From: Streptomyces triticagri
GTDB lineage: Bacteria; Actinomycetota; Actinomycetes; Streptomycetales; Streptomycetaceae
Direction: 5' to 3'
Assembly (NCBI RefSeq): GCF_003429565.1
Contig: NZ_QUAK01000149.1
Span: 62,001 to 126,000 of the forward strand
DNA: 64,000 nucleotides
Both the position numbers and the translations under genes were made by a program. Each line of letters begins with the position of its first letter. Position 1 is the stretch's first letter. Below the pieces are notes generated by a model that saw only the letters and a program-made list of their open reading frames with translations, had not been told where the DNA came from and searched no databases. This document shows, piece by piece, positions 37,135-46,635 of this stretch.

Positions 37135-37170
37135 CCTCGCCCGGCGGTCGCTGCACACCGCCGGGCGAGG
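37135..37170. terminator. Hairpin terminator of the SNF2/SWIM operon
   Basis: A 14-bp perfect stem (CCTCGCCCGGCGGT with ACCGCCGGGCGAGG) and an 8-nt loop, about 90 bp beyond the SWIM gene stop. Confidence 0.8.
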
Positions 37171-37261
37171 GAGGCGCACTCCTCAGCGGCGCGCCGGTCG
37201 AGCGCGCCCCGGCCCTCCCCGCGCCTGCCCGCCGCGGATCGGGACCGAACACCGCCCGCCC

Positions 37262-38596
37262 TCAGCGCACTTCGCTGCCCGTCGCCACCGCGTACGCCGT
37301 CGCCGGATCGGGCGCCGCAGGGCCGCACGGCTCCCAACGACCCCGCTCCTTGCGGTACGGCCACCAGCGGCCGTTCGGCGCCAGGCGGACCTGGACGCCG
37401 TGCTCACCGTCCGTCCAGCGGTTGCCGGAGCGGGCCAACTCCGGCCGCTCCGCCCGGTCCCACTCCGCATCCAGGGCGGCACGCGCGCGTGCCAGTGCCG
37501 CGGGATCGGGCGACCACGACTCCTCCAGCGCCTCGATGCCCGCATGGCCACCCCACTCCCAGGCGCGTACCGCCCGCTGCAGGCCCTCCGGATCGCGCCC
37601 CGTGCCGGCCGCCAGGCGCGCCGACTGCGCCTTGCTCGCCCCGGCCGCGGCGAGGCGGACGGCGTCCTGCGAGACCGTCGGCCGCGCCTGGACCGGCTGC
37701 CGTTCGTGCCCCGGTGCCAGGGCCTCGGCCAGCAGGCGGTGAGCGGCCGCCGCGGTGCGGGCCGCCAGGAGCTCCAGACCGGACACGTCGAGGCCCGGCG
37801 CGGGCTCCGTGTCCGTGTCGAGCGCCGGGGGAGCACCCGGCGCGTCGGGCACCGGCGGCGGGGCGGGCAGCGCCGGCAGCACGTCCCCCGTGCGATACGC
37901 CTCCAGGGCCGGAACGCCCGCCGGCGCGGCTGGCTCCACGGCATCCCCGGCACCGACGGGCGCGGCCCGGGAGGCGGTGCGCATCTGCAGTTCGTCGAGC
38001 ACTTCCCGTTCACCGCGTCCGCGGAGCAGCAGCAGTACGAAGGGATCCTGGTCGAGGAGCCGGGCCAACTGATAGCACAGGGCGGCCGTGTGCCCACAGT
38101 GGTCCCAGGCCCCGCAGTCGCACTCCGGCTCCAGATCACCGATGCCGGGAAGCAGCTCCACCCCGGCCGCGGCCGCGTCCTCCACCAGGTGCGGAGGCAT
38201 GTCGCGGTCGAGCAGGGCGGCGATGTGGCCCGCACTCTCCACCGCCATGTCGAGCAGCCGGTCCCACTCCTCCTCGTCGAGCCGCTGCAGCATCACATCG
38301 GAGCGATGCGCCGTACGGTCACGGTCCTGGACCACCGCGGTGATCCGGCCCGAACGCACGGACACGGCGCCCACCGACCCCGCGCGCGCCAGCCGGCGCC
38401 CGGCCTTCAACTGCTGAAGATCCAGGGCGGTGTCCTCGAGCGCCTTGAGCCAGGCGCGACCCCACCAGGTGGTGGCGAAACCACGGCCCTGGGCCGGTGG
38501 AAGAGCTGCGAAGGTGCGTTCCGTGGGCGCACCGCCCTGGTGTGCTTCGTCGCCGAAACCGTGGTCGCCGTCCTCGCGCGCGTGCATGTCGGTCAC
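37262..38596 (-). CDS. SWIM zinc-finger protein
   Basis: 444 residues from GTG 38596, overlapping the SNF2 stop as GTGA. The SWIM finger CDCGAWDHCGH (CxC...CxH) lies near residue 158 in a region following FATTWWGRAWLKALED, the usual N-terminus of Streptomyces SWIM proteins. A Pro/Ala-rich middle precedes a C-terminal domain with conserved Trp (GRWWPYRKERGRWEPCG). SWIM proteins paired with SNF2 ATPases are thought to bind DNA or protein partners for the helicase. Exact role unknown. Confidence 0.88.
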   Translation of the reverse strand: MTDMHAREDGDHGFGDEAHQGGAPTERTFAALPPAQGRGFATTWWGRAWLKALEDTALDLQQLKAGRRLARAGSVGAVSVRSGRITAVVQDRDRTAHRSDVMLQRLDEEEWDRLLDMAVESAGHIAALLDRDMPPHLVEDAAAAGVELLPGIGDLEPECDCGAWDHCGHTAALCYQLARLLDQDPFVLLLLRGRGEREVLDELQMRTASRAAPVGAGDAVEPAAPAGVPALEAYRTGDVLPALPAPPPVPDAPGAPPALDTDTEPAPGLDVSGLELLAARTAAAAHRLLAEALAPGHERQPVQARPTVSQDAVRLAAAGASKAQSARLAAGTGRDPEGLQRAVRAWEWGGHAGIEALEESWSPDPAALARARAALDAEWDRAERPELARSGNRWTDGEHGVQVRLAPNGRWWPYRKERGRWEPCGPAAPDPATAYAVATGSEVR

Positions 38597-41526
38597 CGTG
38601 ATCCCCCTCGCAGCTCGACCAGGTGCGCCAGCTCCGCATCGGTCAGTTCGGTCAACGCCGCCTCTCCTGAGCCCAGTACGGCGTCCGCCAGCTCCCTCTT
38701 GCGGTCCAGCATCTGCGCGATACGGTCCTCGATCGTGCCTTCCGCGACGATCCGGTGCACCTGCACGGGCTGGGTCTGGCCGATCCGGTAGGCGCGGTCG
38801 GTGGCCTGTGCCTCGACGGCCGGGTTCCACCAGCGGTCGAAGTGCACGACGTGACCCGCGCGCGTGAGATTCAAGCCCGTGCCCGCCGCCTTCAGGGACA
38901 GCAGAAACACCGGTACCCGGCCCTCCTGGAAGCGCTCGACCATGGACTCCCGCTCTGCCACCGGGGTGCCGCCGTGCAGGAACTGGGTCGTCACCCCGCG
39001 GGCCGCCAGATGCGCCTCGATCAGCCGCGCCATTCGCACGTACTGGGTGAACACGAGCACACTCGCGTCCTCGGAGAGGATCGTGTCGAGCAGCTCGTCG
39101 AGGAGCTCGAGTTTGCCGGAACGGCCGGCCAGAGTGAGCGGGGCGGTCCGGCCGGTGGTGCGGCTCCCCGCGGCCGGCAGCTCCTCCTTGAGGTACTGGG
39201 CGGGATGGTTGCAGATCTGTTTGAGCCCTGTGAGGAGCTGCATCACCAGACCGCGGCGCTCCATCCCGGTGGAGTCCGAGATGACCGCCAGCGTCTCGCG
39301 CACCAACGCCTCGTACAGGCCGGTCTGTTCGGCCGTGAGGGAGACCGTGCGGTCCGTCTCGGTCTTCGGGGGCAGTTCGGGCGCGATGCCCGGGTCCGAC
39401 TTACGGCGCCGCAGGAGGAACGGGCGCACCAGTGCGGCGAGTCGCTCCGCGGCGGCCGGGTCCTCGCCGCCCTCGACCGCGTGCGCGTACCGGCTGCGGA
39501 ACGTGCCCAGACGGCCGAGCAGCCCTGGCGTGGTCCAGTCGAGGATCGCCCACAGCTCGGAGAGGTTGTTCTCCACGGGAGTGCCGGTGAGCGCCACGCG
39601 CGCGTGGGCACCGATCTCCCGGAGGGCCTTCGCGGTCGCCGAGTACGGGTTCTTCACGTGCTGCGCCTCGTCGGCGACCACCATGCCCCAGCCGACGTCC
39701 GCGAGCCGCGCGGCGTCCAGCCGCATGGTGCCGTACGTGGTGAGCACGAACTCGCCGGCCCCGAGGCCGTCCAGATTCCGTGCACCGCCGTGGTGGCGCC
39801 GTACCGGAGTGCCGGGCGCGAAGCGCTCGATCTCCCGCTGCCAGTTGCCCATCAGGGACGTCGGGCAGACCACGAGGGTCGGACCCGCGGACTCGGGATC
39901 GTGCCCACGGTGCAGATGCAGCGCGATCAGAGTGATCGTCTTGCCGAGGCCCATGTCGTCGGCGAGACAACCGCCGAGGCCGAGCGAGGTCATACGAGCG
40001 AGCCAGTTGAGGCCGCGCAGCTGGTAGTCGCGGAGGGTCGCGGCGAGCTCGGGCGGCTGGGGCACCGAGCGCTCGCTCTCCGGGTCGGCGAGCCGCTCGC
40101 GCAGCCGCGACAGCCAGCCCGTGGTCTCGACCTCGAAGCGCTCGCCGCCGACCTCCGTGCACCCCGTCAGGGCGGCGCTGAGCGCATCGATCGGGGTGAC
40201 CTTGCGGTCCGGTTGCTCGGTGGCGTGGCGGGCCGCCTGCGGGTCGACCAGGACCCACTGGTCGCGAAGCCGCACCACCGGCCGCTTCGCCTCGGCGATG
40301 CGGTCGAGTTCGGCGCGGCTGAGCTGCTGATCGCCCAGCGCGAAGCGCCAGTTGAACGACAGCAGGGCGTCGGCCGACAGGAACGACGGCACACCGGACT
40401 CGCCGCGCTCGAAGCCGCGGCCGCTGCCATCGGGCGGTGCGCCGTCGTCGGGCGTGCCGATCACGGCACGTGCGGTGAGCGTGCGCGCCAGCTGTTTCGG
40501 CCAGTGCACCGCGACGCCGGCTGCCGCCAGCGTGCCGGAAGCGGCCCCGATGAGGTCGGTGACTTCTTCTGGGGCGAGTTCGACGGCATCCGGTACGGCC
40601 GCGGAGAGCAGCGGCGTGAGCGGTGCCCACGCGCGCGCCGCCCGGCGCAGGGCCAGCAGGGCGTCGAGGCGCGCACGGGGCCCTAGGCCCCGGCTGTCCG
40701 CATCCGCCCACACCTCCGCCGCGTCGGCGACCAGCGCCGGATCGCTGATGCTGTGCACCTGGAGCACGGCCCGGAAGGCCGACGGCGGGGCCTCTGGATC
40801 CGCCGTGTCGAGTCCGGGCACCTCGACCCGGAGGGAGAGGCGCACACCGGCGTCGTGGCCCGCGGCCACATCGGCCGCCCAGCCGCGTTGCGCGGGCAGC
40901 TGCTGGGGCTCATCGGCGGCGAACGCGGCGTGCCCGGTGGCCAGTTCGGCAGCCGGTGACCGAGGGAGAGTGTCGGCGACCGCGTCCAGGAAACCGCGGA
41001 CCAAGGCGGTCGGTTCGGCCAGCCGCGGCGGATCGAGGACCTCGCCGTCCGGCCCGCACAGGGCGGCCGCGTGCGCCTCTGGCGGCATCGCGGCGGCCAG
41101 CTCGTCGATGCGCCGCAGGTCCTCGGCGTCGAGCGGGCCGATGCGCCAGGCGTCCTGATCCCCGGCCGTGAGCCCGGGCAACAGCAGCCCGCGCGCTGTG
41201 AGTTGGAGTGCGAGTACCGCGACGGCTCCCCAGAAGGCCGTCGCCCGGTGCGAGTCGTCGACGACCCGCGCGCGGGTGAGCACCGGCAGCGCCTCGCGCA
41301 ACGACAGCGTGCGTACCGGCACGCGCGCGTGGGCCACGCCGTTCCCGGCGGGCAGCACCATCGGCAGCTCTTCCGGCCGGCCGTCGAGGGAGGGGGTTGG
41401 GTCCGAGCCGTCCGGTGACCAGAAGGCCACACGGCCCGCGCGCGCCGGGGTGCCGGGTACGAAGACGGCCGGGTGGCGGGCTGTTTCGGTGGCCGGTTGC
41501 GAGGTCGCCGCTTGATGCCTGTGCAC
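38593..41526 (-). CDS. SNF2-family DEAD/DEAH-like ATPase
   Basis: 977 residues from GTG 41526. No start has a strong Shine-Dalgarno; ATG near 41588 is an alternative. The N-terminal ~480 residues are an SNF2_N-associated domain (FVPGTPARAGRVAFWSPDG, LSFNWRFALGDQQLSRAEL). The motor has DDMGLGKTIT, VVCPTSLMGNW, DEAQHVKN, ALTGTPVENNLSELW, LVFTQYVRMARLIEAHL and ATDRAYRIGQTQPV. The enzyme translocates on dsDNA; bacterial members act in repair or transcription recycling. It forms an operon with the SWIM gene. Confidence 0.92.
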   Translation of the reverse strand: MHRHQAATSQPATETARHPAVFVPGTPARAGRVAFWSPDGSDPTPSLDGRPEELPMVLPAGNGVAHARVPVRTLSLREALPVLTRARVVDDSHRATAFWGAVAVLALQLTARGLLLPGLTAGDQDAWRIGPLDAEDLRRIDELAAAMPPEAHAAALCGPDGEVLDPPRLAEPTALVRGFLDAVADTLPRSPAAELATGHAAFAADEPQQLPAQRGWAADVAAGHDAGVRLSLRVEVPGLDTADPEAPPSAFRAVLQVHSISDPALVADAAEVWADADSRGLGPRARLDALLALRRAARAWAPLTPLLSAAVPDAVELAPEEVTDLIGAASGTLAAAGVAVHWPKQLARTLTARAVIGTPDDGAPPDGSGRGFERGESGVPSFLSADALLSFNWRFALGDQQLSRAELDRIAEAKRPVVRLRDQWVLVDPQAARHATEQPDRKVTPIDALSAALTGCTEVGGERFEVETTGWLSRLRERLADPESERSVPQPPELAATLRDYQLRGLNWLARMTSLGLGGCLADDMGLGKTITLIALHLHRGHDPESAGPTLVVCPTSLMGNWQREIERFAPGTPVRRHHGGARNLDGLGAGEFVLTTYGTMRLDAARLADVGWGMVVADEAQHVKNPYSATAKALREIGAHARVALTGTPVENNLSELWAILDWTTPGLLGRLGTFRSRYAHAVEGGEDPAAAERLAALVRPFLLRRRKSDPGIAPELPPKTETDRTVSLTAEQTGLYEALVRETLAVISDSTGMERRGLVMQLLTGLKQICNHPAQYLKEELPAAGSRTTGRTAPLTLAGRSGKLELLDELLDTILSEDASVLVFTQYVRMARLIEAHLAARGVTTQFLHGGTPVAERESMVERFQEGRVPVFLLSLKAAGTGLNLTRAGHVVHFDRWWNPAVEAQATDRAYRIGQTQPVQVHRIVAEGTIEDRIAQMLDRKRELADAVLGSGEAALTELTDAELAHLVELRGGSR

Positions 41527-41790
41527 AGCTATGACTGGTTCCTCAAATTTGACTACTGGGTTCGCAGGGCGCCGAGGGTACAGCATCGGCCGAAGAAATG
41601 GCGGAAGAGCGGCCGGCGGCCCCGGTACGAGGTCGAGGCGGCGGAGGACCGCCGTGCCGGGTGTATCCAACAGCACCCTGTCCCGGGTGCTTACCCCCCG
41701 ATTTTCGGGGTGGTGGCGCCATGGCTGCCCGGCCCCCGTGCTCCGTAGCTTCAAGGCATCGGATCGCCCACCACAGACCGGAGACCCACC

Positions 41791-42855
41791 ATGCCGCACA
41801 CCGTACTCGCGGAGCCGGCCCCGGCCGCCGAACCGGCCGGGAGGCCCGGCGGATCGCGTGCCGGGAGCGAGTTCTCACCGCTCCTGCGCACGGTGAAAGG
41901 GCAGGGCCTCCTCGAGCGCCGTATCGACTGGTACGCGCGCGTGATCGCCGTCAACGCGCTTGCTCTGGCCGCCATCGGCACCGGGATGTTCCTGCTGGGC
42001 GGTTCCTGGTGGGTGGTCCTGCTCGCCGTACCGCTGGCCGTCTTCTCGGCGCGCACCGCCTTCATCGGCCACGACGCGGGTCACTCGCAGATAGCCGCGG
42101 GGCGGCGAGCGAACCGCATCATCGGCCTGATCCACGGCAATCTGCTCCTGGGCATGAGCGCAGCGTGGTGGAACGACAAGCACAACCGTCATCACGCCAA
42201 CCCCAATCACGTCGAGAAGGACCCCGATGTGAAGGCCGACGTGCTGGTGTTCACCAGCCGGCAGGCCGCCGTGCGCACGGGATTCCGGCGCTGGCTCACC
42301 CGCCATCAGGCCTTGCTGTTCTTCCCGCTCACCCTCCTCGAAGGCATTGCTCTCAAGGTCTACGGATTCCAGGACCTGCGACGGCAGTCCCGAGGGGAGC
42401 GTCTGGTGGAGGGCGCTCTGCTGGTCGCCCACGTCGCCGGCTATGTGACGCTGCTGCTGCTCGCCATGCCACCGGCCCACGCCGTCGTCTTCGCCGTGAT
42501 CCACCAGGCGCTCTTCGGACTGCACCTGGGGTTGGCCTTCGCACCCAACCACAAGGGCATGGAAATGCCCGACGGAGACAGCGAGCGCTGGGGGCATCTG
42601 CGCAGGCAGGTCCTCACCTCGCGCAACATCCGCGGCGGCGTCGCCACCGACTGGCTGCTCGGCGGCCTCAACTACCAGATCGAGCACCACCTCTTCCCGA
42701 GCATGCCGCGCCCCCATCTGCGCCTGGTGCAGCCCCTGGTCAAGTCGCACTGCGCGGACCTCGGCATGCCGTACGCGGAGACGGGACCGGTCGATTCGTA
42801 CCGGCAGGCACTGCGCCACATGTACGAGGTCGGGGAGCCGCTCCGCGTCGAGTAG
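41791..42855 (+). CDS. Membrane fatty acid desaturase
   Basis: 354 residues. The three histidine boxes of di-iron desaturases are present: HDAGH (about 94), HNRHH (about 132) and QIEHH (about 290). Hydrophobic segments on both sides give the usual four-span topology. It introduces a cis double bond into membrane acyl chains using O2 and an electron donor, adjusting fluidity. The QIEHH third box places it with acyl-lipid or acyl-CoA front-end-like members. A small hairpin CCCCGA-TTT-TCGGGG occurs at 41696-41710 in the leader region. Confidence 0.92.
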   Translation: MPHTVLAEPAPAAEPAGRPGGSRAGSEFSPLLRTVKGQGLLERRIDWYARVIAVNALALAAIGTGMFLLGGSWWVVLLAVPLAVFSARTAFIGHDAGHSQIAAGRRANRIIGLIHGNLLLGMSAAWWNDKHNRHHANPNHVEKDPDVKADVLVFTSRQAAVRTGFRRWLTRHQALLFFPLTLLEGIALKVYGFQDLRRQSRGERLVEGALLVAHVAGYVTLLLLAMPPAHAVVFAVIHQALFGLHLGLAFAPNHKGMEMPDGDSERWGHLRRQVLTSRNIRGGVATDWLLGGLNYQIEHHLFPSMPRPHLRLVQPLVKSHCADLGMPYAETGPVDSYRQALRHMYEVGEPLRVE

Positions 42856-42894
42856 GCGGGCGGCCGGCGCCGTCCCCTAAGGGGCGTCTCCCTC

Positions 42895-42934
42895 TCAGGG
42901 AGGCTGAGTCCTGTCTCAGGGTTGTGTCAGGGTT
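42895..42934. promoter_or_regulatory. 11-bp direct repeats upstream of the small membrane protein
   Basis: TCAGGG recurs at 42895, 42916 and 42927. The last two lie in consecutive 11-mers (42913-42923 and 42924-42934) that differ at one base. The 11-bp period and repeat orientation suit an OmpR/PhoB-class regulator, and the site is about 80 bp before the gene at 43011. Confidence 0.5.
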
Positions 42935-43010
42935 CAGACTGGAACCAGGGCGGGCCTGGGGCCGTTCTCACAGTCAGAGAGCGGCTGCAGCCGCGGAGGA
43001 GGCAACTCAG

Positions 43011-43193
43011 ATGTCCAAGAACGCGAAGATCGCGGCGGGTGGCGTAGCCGCCGGGCTCATCCTGCTGATCTGGCTCCCGTGGTGGGCGGCACTGCTCATC
43101 GTGCTCGGAGTCCCGGCCGCGGCGTACCTGACGCTCGATCCCTCGCAGCGGCGCCGGCTGCGCCGGGTGACGCGCAAGGAAATAGGCCACTGA
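43011..43193 (+). CDS. Small membrane protein, unknown function
   Basis: 60 residues with AGGAGG 8 nt upstream. Two hydrophobic helices (GGVAAGLILLIWLPWW and ALLIVLGVPAAAYLTL) and a basic cytosolic tail PSQRRRLRRVTRKEIGH. The excellent ribosome site and the upstream 11-bp repeats support a real, regulated gene, perhaps an envelope-stress small protein. A GC palindrome follows at 43200-43213 and may aid termination. Confidence 0.75.
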   Translation: MSKNAKIAAGGVAAGLILLIWLPWWAALLIVLGVPAAAYLTLDPSQRRRLRRVTRKEIGH

Positions 43194-43288
43194 CGGACGC
43201 CGTGCGCGCACGGTCCGCCGCTCACCACCTGCAGGCCCCGTCGCGGGCCATGAGCAGGGGGAGCGGCGGTCCCGCATCCGTCGCTGCT

Positions 43289-44392
43289 TCAGGATGGGCG
43301 TACGGCGATCTCGTCCAGGGAGGCCAGCAGGCCCGGCAGTTCTGTCCCCCGGCCGACCGGAAGCACCTCGCCGGGTTCCTCGTCGAGCAGGACGAAGGCG
43401 ATGTCGTCGGTGCGCGCCACCAGTGACCAGCCCGGGCCGTCGGCCCGCAGGGTGCGCGCCTCGTCGGTGGCGAAGGCCGAGCGGATCCGGCCCGGCGGGG
43501 GCGCATTGTCGAGATAGGCCCGCGCTTCGGTGAGCACGCGGCGGACGCCCGCGTGCAGATGGGAGGAGCCAGCACCTCCCTTCGACTCACCGTCCTCCTG
43601 CGAGGAGATCCGCTCGGTGTCCTGGGTCGGAGCAGCCTCGTCGTCCTGGGCCGAATCGTCCGCGACCTCCTCCGCCGATTCGGCTCCGGCTTCGGCGTCC
43701 TCGGCGGATTCGGGCCGGGCGTCGGAGTCCTCCGTCCCGGCGGACTCGACGTCATGTGCGTCCGCGTCCGTGCCCGCGTCGGCGTCCGCTGCCTCGGCCG
43801 CTGTCTCCGTGTCCGAGGCCGTGTCCGCCGCCGCGGCTTCGGAGACCGCTGCCGTCCCGTCGGTGTCGTCCGTGCTGTCCTGGATCACATCCGAATCGTC
43901 CAACTGCGCACGCCAGGTCGCCCATTGCAGGGCGACCTCGTCGGCCCCCAGCCGCCGCTGGGCCGGCCCCCAGGCGCTGGTGTCCGGCGGGCGGAGCACC
44001 TGAGCGCCCTCGGTATCGGGGTCCGGTTCCGGATCGTGCGGGGCAGGGATTCCCGGTGCAGCGACGTCGAGGGCGAGCGGCCACCCGGGCAGCGCCGCCA
44101 CCACGGTGCGATCGTCGGGCGACAGGTCGTACTCCATGCCGCAGTCCCAGGACGCGATCGCCACGGCGACCAGGGACACGTCGTCGACGGCCACGGTCCA
44201 GCGGGCGCCGTCGCTGTCCTGCCCGAGGACCAGGCCGTAGCCTTCGGCCAGCGGTACGAGTCCCAGGGCCGCGCACGCCTCGGGATAGTCGTCGCCGAGC
44301 ACGCTCGGGAACTGCGGCGGCGTGAGCAGCGTCGCCGTCAGCACGTACAGAGCGTCCTCGTCGGCGGCGACGGCCTCGTCCGTCCCAGCCAT
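43289..44392 (-). CDS. Hypothetical protein with acidic low-complexity middle
   Basis: 367 residues. The N-terminal ~150 residues look globular (YVLTATLLTPPQFPSVLGDDYPEACAALGLV, DVSLVAVAIASWDCGMEYDLSPDDRTVVAALPGWPLALDV). Residues about 165-275 are a highly acidic Ala/Asp/Glu/Ser/Thr stretch, and a C-terminal ~90-residue segment (GPGWSLVARTDDIAFVLLDEEPGEVLPVG) is again ordered. No family recognised. The repetitive GAx/GCx codons of the acidic region create long false frames on the opposite strand. Confidence 0.75.
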   Translation of the reverse strand: MAGTDEAVAADEDALYVLTATLLTPPQFPSVLGDDYPEACAALGLVPLAEGYGLVLGQDSDGARWTVAVDDVSLVAVAIASWDCGMEYDLSPDDRTVVAALPGWPLALDVAAPGIPAPHDPEPDPDTEGAQVLRPPDTSAWGPAQRRLGADEVALQWATWRAQLDDSDVIQDSTDDTDGTAAVSEAAAADTASDTETAAEAADADAGTDADAHDVESAGTEDSDARPESAEDAEAGAESAEEVADDSAQDDEAAPTQDTERISSQEDGESKGGAGSSHLHAGVRRVLTEARAYLDNAPPPGRIRSAFATDEARTLRADGPGWSLVARTDDIAFVLLDEEPGEVLPVGRGTELPGLLASLDEIAVRPS

Positions 44393-44518
44393 GGCACCCC
44401 TCCCTCTCGCTTCTACCGTCGGCGCACCTTAACGAGTCAGTAACCAGGTCGTCGAGGCTTCGCGAGCACGGAAACCGCTAGTCGACGCGCTGCCGGCGGT
44501 CGGCCCGCACACCTCCCG

Positions 44519-44830
44519 TCAGGCGGCGGGCAGCCCCAGGAGCGAGCGCGCGACCTTGTGCGGCGGCTCGTCGTACTCTCTGGCCAGGGCGATGAGGGCG
44601 CGGCACGCCAACTCACGGACACCGAAGGACAGAGCCTCCGGGGACGTCAGGTGCTCTGCCGCCTCGATCGCCTCCTCGTCGTCCTCCGCGCATGCGGCGA
44701 CGTAGGCGGCCGCGGCCTCGAAGAGATTGGGCCCCGGACGTGTCGTGTGGCGCCCGGCGCGTGCTTCCGGGTCCGGCGTGCCGGGAGCCCGCCCGTCCGG
44801 CTGGAACAGCCTGCGCAGTCTGGTGAGCAT
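44519..44830 (-). CDS. Small cytosolic hypothetical protein
   Basis: 103 residues from ATG 44830, with GGGGAGG 7 nt upstream. N-terminal basic segment MLTRLRRLFQPDGR, then an alpha-helical domain (NLFEAAAAYVAACAEDDEEAIEAAEHL, ELACRALIALAREYDEPPHKVARSLLGLP) reminiscent of small helical repeats. No function assigned. Confidence 0.72.
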   Translation of the reverse strand: MLTRLRRLFQPDGRAPGTPDPEARAGRHTTRPGPNLFEAAAAYVAACAEDDEEAIEAAEHLTSPEALSFGVRELACRALIALAREYDEPPHKVARSLLGLPAA

Positions 44831-44950
44831 GCTGGAACCTCCCCGTGTCACGCAGTGGCGAACTTCGGTTCAACCTGTCAAGTGTGCCGTACGGCGCGGG
44901 AGTTGGCGCGGGCTCTGCGCATGCGGTCGGCCACGGCGCCGCGTGCCAGG

Positions 44951-45550
44951 TCAGGCGCTGCGCTCGGCCAGGGCGAGGAAACACGCGTCCTCGTCCACGT
45001 AGGACGTCAGCTGCCAGCCGGCTCCCGCGAGCAGTGGGCGGAGATTGGGCTCGGCCCGCAGATCCCCGGGCGTGATCTGCCGCCCCTGACGGGCCGCGAG
45101 CGCCGCACGCCCGATGGGATGGAACAGAGCAAGGGTGCCGCGGGGGCGCACGACCCGGGCCAACTCGCTGAGATTCTCGGCGGGTCGGGGGAGGTGGGCG
45201 ATGAGGCCGGCCCCGAGGACGGCATCCAGCGACTCCGTACGAAGCGGAAGCCGGGACACGTCGGTGAGCAGGAGCCGCCCGACCTCATCGCGTCCCGCCC
45301 GTACCGCGACCGTCAGCATCTCGGGCGTGAGATCCGCCCCGATCACGATCCCGGTCGGGCCCACGGCGGACCGCAGTTCGGGCAACGCCCGCCCGGTGCC
45401 GCATCCGGCGTCCAGGACGCGGTCTCCCGGGCGCAGCCGCATCCGGGCGACTCCGGCCGCGTAGGCGGGGCCGTCGTCCGGGAAACGCCGGTCCCAGTCG
45501 TCGGCCCTCGCGGCGAAGAACTCCTGCACCTGTGTGTGGTCGTCGGTCAT
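44951..45550 (-). CDS. Class I SAM-dependent methyltransferase
   Basis: 199 residues. Motif I VLDAGCGTGRALPELRSAVG, then VIGADLTPEMLTVAVRAG (acidic ribose-binding residue), SRLPLRTESLDAVLGAGLIAHLPRPAENLSELARVVRPRGTLALFHPIGR. Methyltransf_11/25 type; substrate unknown. ATG at 45550. It stands alone with no clear partner. Confidence 0.85.
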   Translation of the reverse strand: MTDDHTQVQEFFAARADDWDRRFPDDGPAYAAGVARMRLRPGDRVLDAGCGTGRALPELRSAVGPTGIVIGADLTPEMLTVAVRAGRDEVGRLLLTDVSRLPLRTESLDAVLGAGLIAHLPRPAENLSELARVVRPRGTLALFHPIGRAALAARQGRQITPGDLRAEPNLRPLLAGAGWQLTSYVDEDACFLALAERSA

Positions 45551-45616
45551 GAAGGAATGATCGCGCGGATCCGTCGCCGGGGGACACCCGGCCGCTGATC
45601 ACCCCTTACGGAGGCG

Positions 45617-46045
45617 CTACGCCGCGACGTCCGCCAGGGCGACCACCTTCGCGATCCTCACGCGGACCAGGAGCTCACCGGGGACTCCGTTGCGCTCGCC
45701 GAACTCCTCGGCCCGGTCCTCGCCCATGTACCGGGCACCGATCCGCGCCGCCCAGTGGCGCAGCTCGGCCGGTTCCTCGGTCACCTCGGCGGTGCCCTGG
45801 ACGACCACGAAGGAGAAGGGTGGCCGGTCGTCGTCCACGCAGAGAGCGATTCGCCCGTCGCGCTCGATGTTGTGTCCCTTGACGGTGTCCTTGCCGGTGT
45901 TGAACACCAGGTCGTCGCCGTCGAGCACGAACCAGATCGGGGCGATGTGCGGCGAGCCGTCCGCCCGCACCGTCGCCAGCTTCCCGGTCCTGGTGCCGTG
46001 CGAGAGGAACGCGTGCCACTGTTCGTCGGTCATCTTCTGTGCCAT
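45617..46045 (-). CDS. PPOX-class FMN/F420-dependent enzyme
   Basis: 142 residues from ATG 46045 (ATG 46033 possible). The split beta-barrel pattern KLATVRADGSPHIAPIWFVLDGDDLVFNTGKDTVKGHNIERDGRIALCVDDDRPPFSFVVVQG is typical of the pyridoxamine 5'-phosphate oxidase-like F420 enzymes abundant in actinobacteria. Binds FMN or F420 as a dimer; substrate not predictable. Confidence 0.85.
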   Translation of the reverse strand: MAQKMTDEQWHAFLSHGTRTGKLATVRADGSPHIAPIWFVLDGDDLVFNTGKDTVKGHNIERDGRIALCVDDDRPPFSFVVVQGTAEVTEEPAELRHWAARIGARYMGEDRAEEFGERNGVPGELLVRVRIAKVVALADVAA

Positions 46046-46122
46046 GTCGCCATCGTGCCTTGCCCGCACGTCGAGTGTGGGGAAGGCTTACGGCCAACGA
46101 GTCAAACGGGGAGGGGCCGGAC

Positions 46123-46560
46123 ATGGCACAGAACGCGGGACTCGGCTGGTTGCTCGACGATCTCACCAAACGTGTCGAACACATCCGGCACGCCTTGGTG
46201 CTCTCGAACGACGGCCTCGTCACGGGCGCGAGCAGCGATCTCGAGCGTGCGGACGCGGAGCATCTGGCCGCGGTGTCCTCCGCACTGCACAGCCTGGCGA
46301 AGGGCTCGGGCCGGCACTTCGGGGCAGGGGGCGTCCGGCAGACGATGGTCGAGTTCGACGGCGCCGTACTCTTCGTGACCGCCGCCGGGGACGGCAGCTG
46401 TCTGTGCGTGCTCACCACGGCCGAGGCGGACATCGGCCAGGTCGCCTACGAGATGACTCTGCTGGTCAACCGTGTCGGCGAGCATCTGGGCGTGGAGATC
46501 AGACAAGGCGGCGGCCCGGCGCCGATCGGCGTCGACACCGTCCGGACGCCGAGCGACTGA
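46123..46560 (+). CDS. Roadblock/LC7-domain protein
   Basis: 145 residues with a GGGGAGGGG site upstream. LDDLTKRVEHIRHALVLSNDGLVTGASSDL and VEFDGAVLFVTAAGDGSCLCVLTTAEADIGQVAYEM are the roadblock/LC7 fold found in conservon (CvnB) modules. In Streptomyces these work with a sensor kinase (CvnA) and a small GTPase (CvnD); here no such neighbours exist, so this is an orphan copy. Confidence 0.87.
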   Translation: MAQNAGLGWLLDDLTKRVEHIRHALVLSNDGLVTGASSDLERADAEHLAAVSSALHSLAKGSGRHFGAGGVRQTMVEFDGAVLFVTAAGDGSCLCVLTTAEADIGQVAYEMTLLVNRVGEHLGVEIRQGGGPAPIGVDTVRTPSD

Positions 46561-46635
46561 TCCCCGCGAAGGCGGGCGACTGATCCGCTTCGCGATGACG
46601 GTGCGCTGACCTGCATGAACGCTCGTTGATTTGAG

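Noticed and set aside
36901..37179. Small minus-strand frame between the BldD-type boxes
   Set aside because: Low third-position GC compared with all accepted genes, no ribosome site and no recognisable protein pattern.
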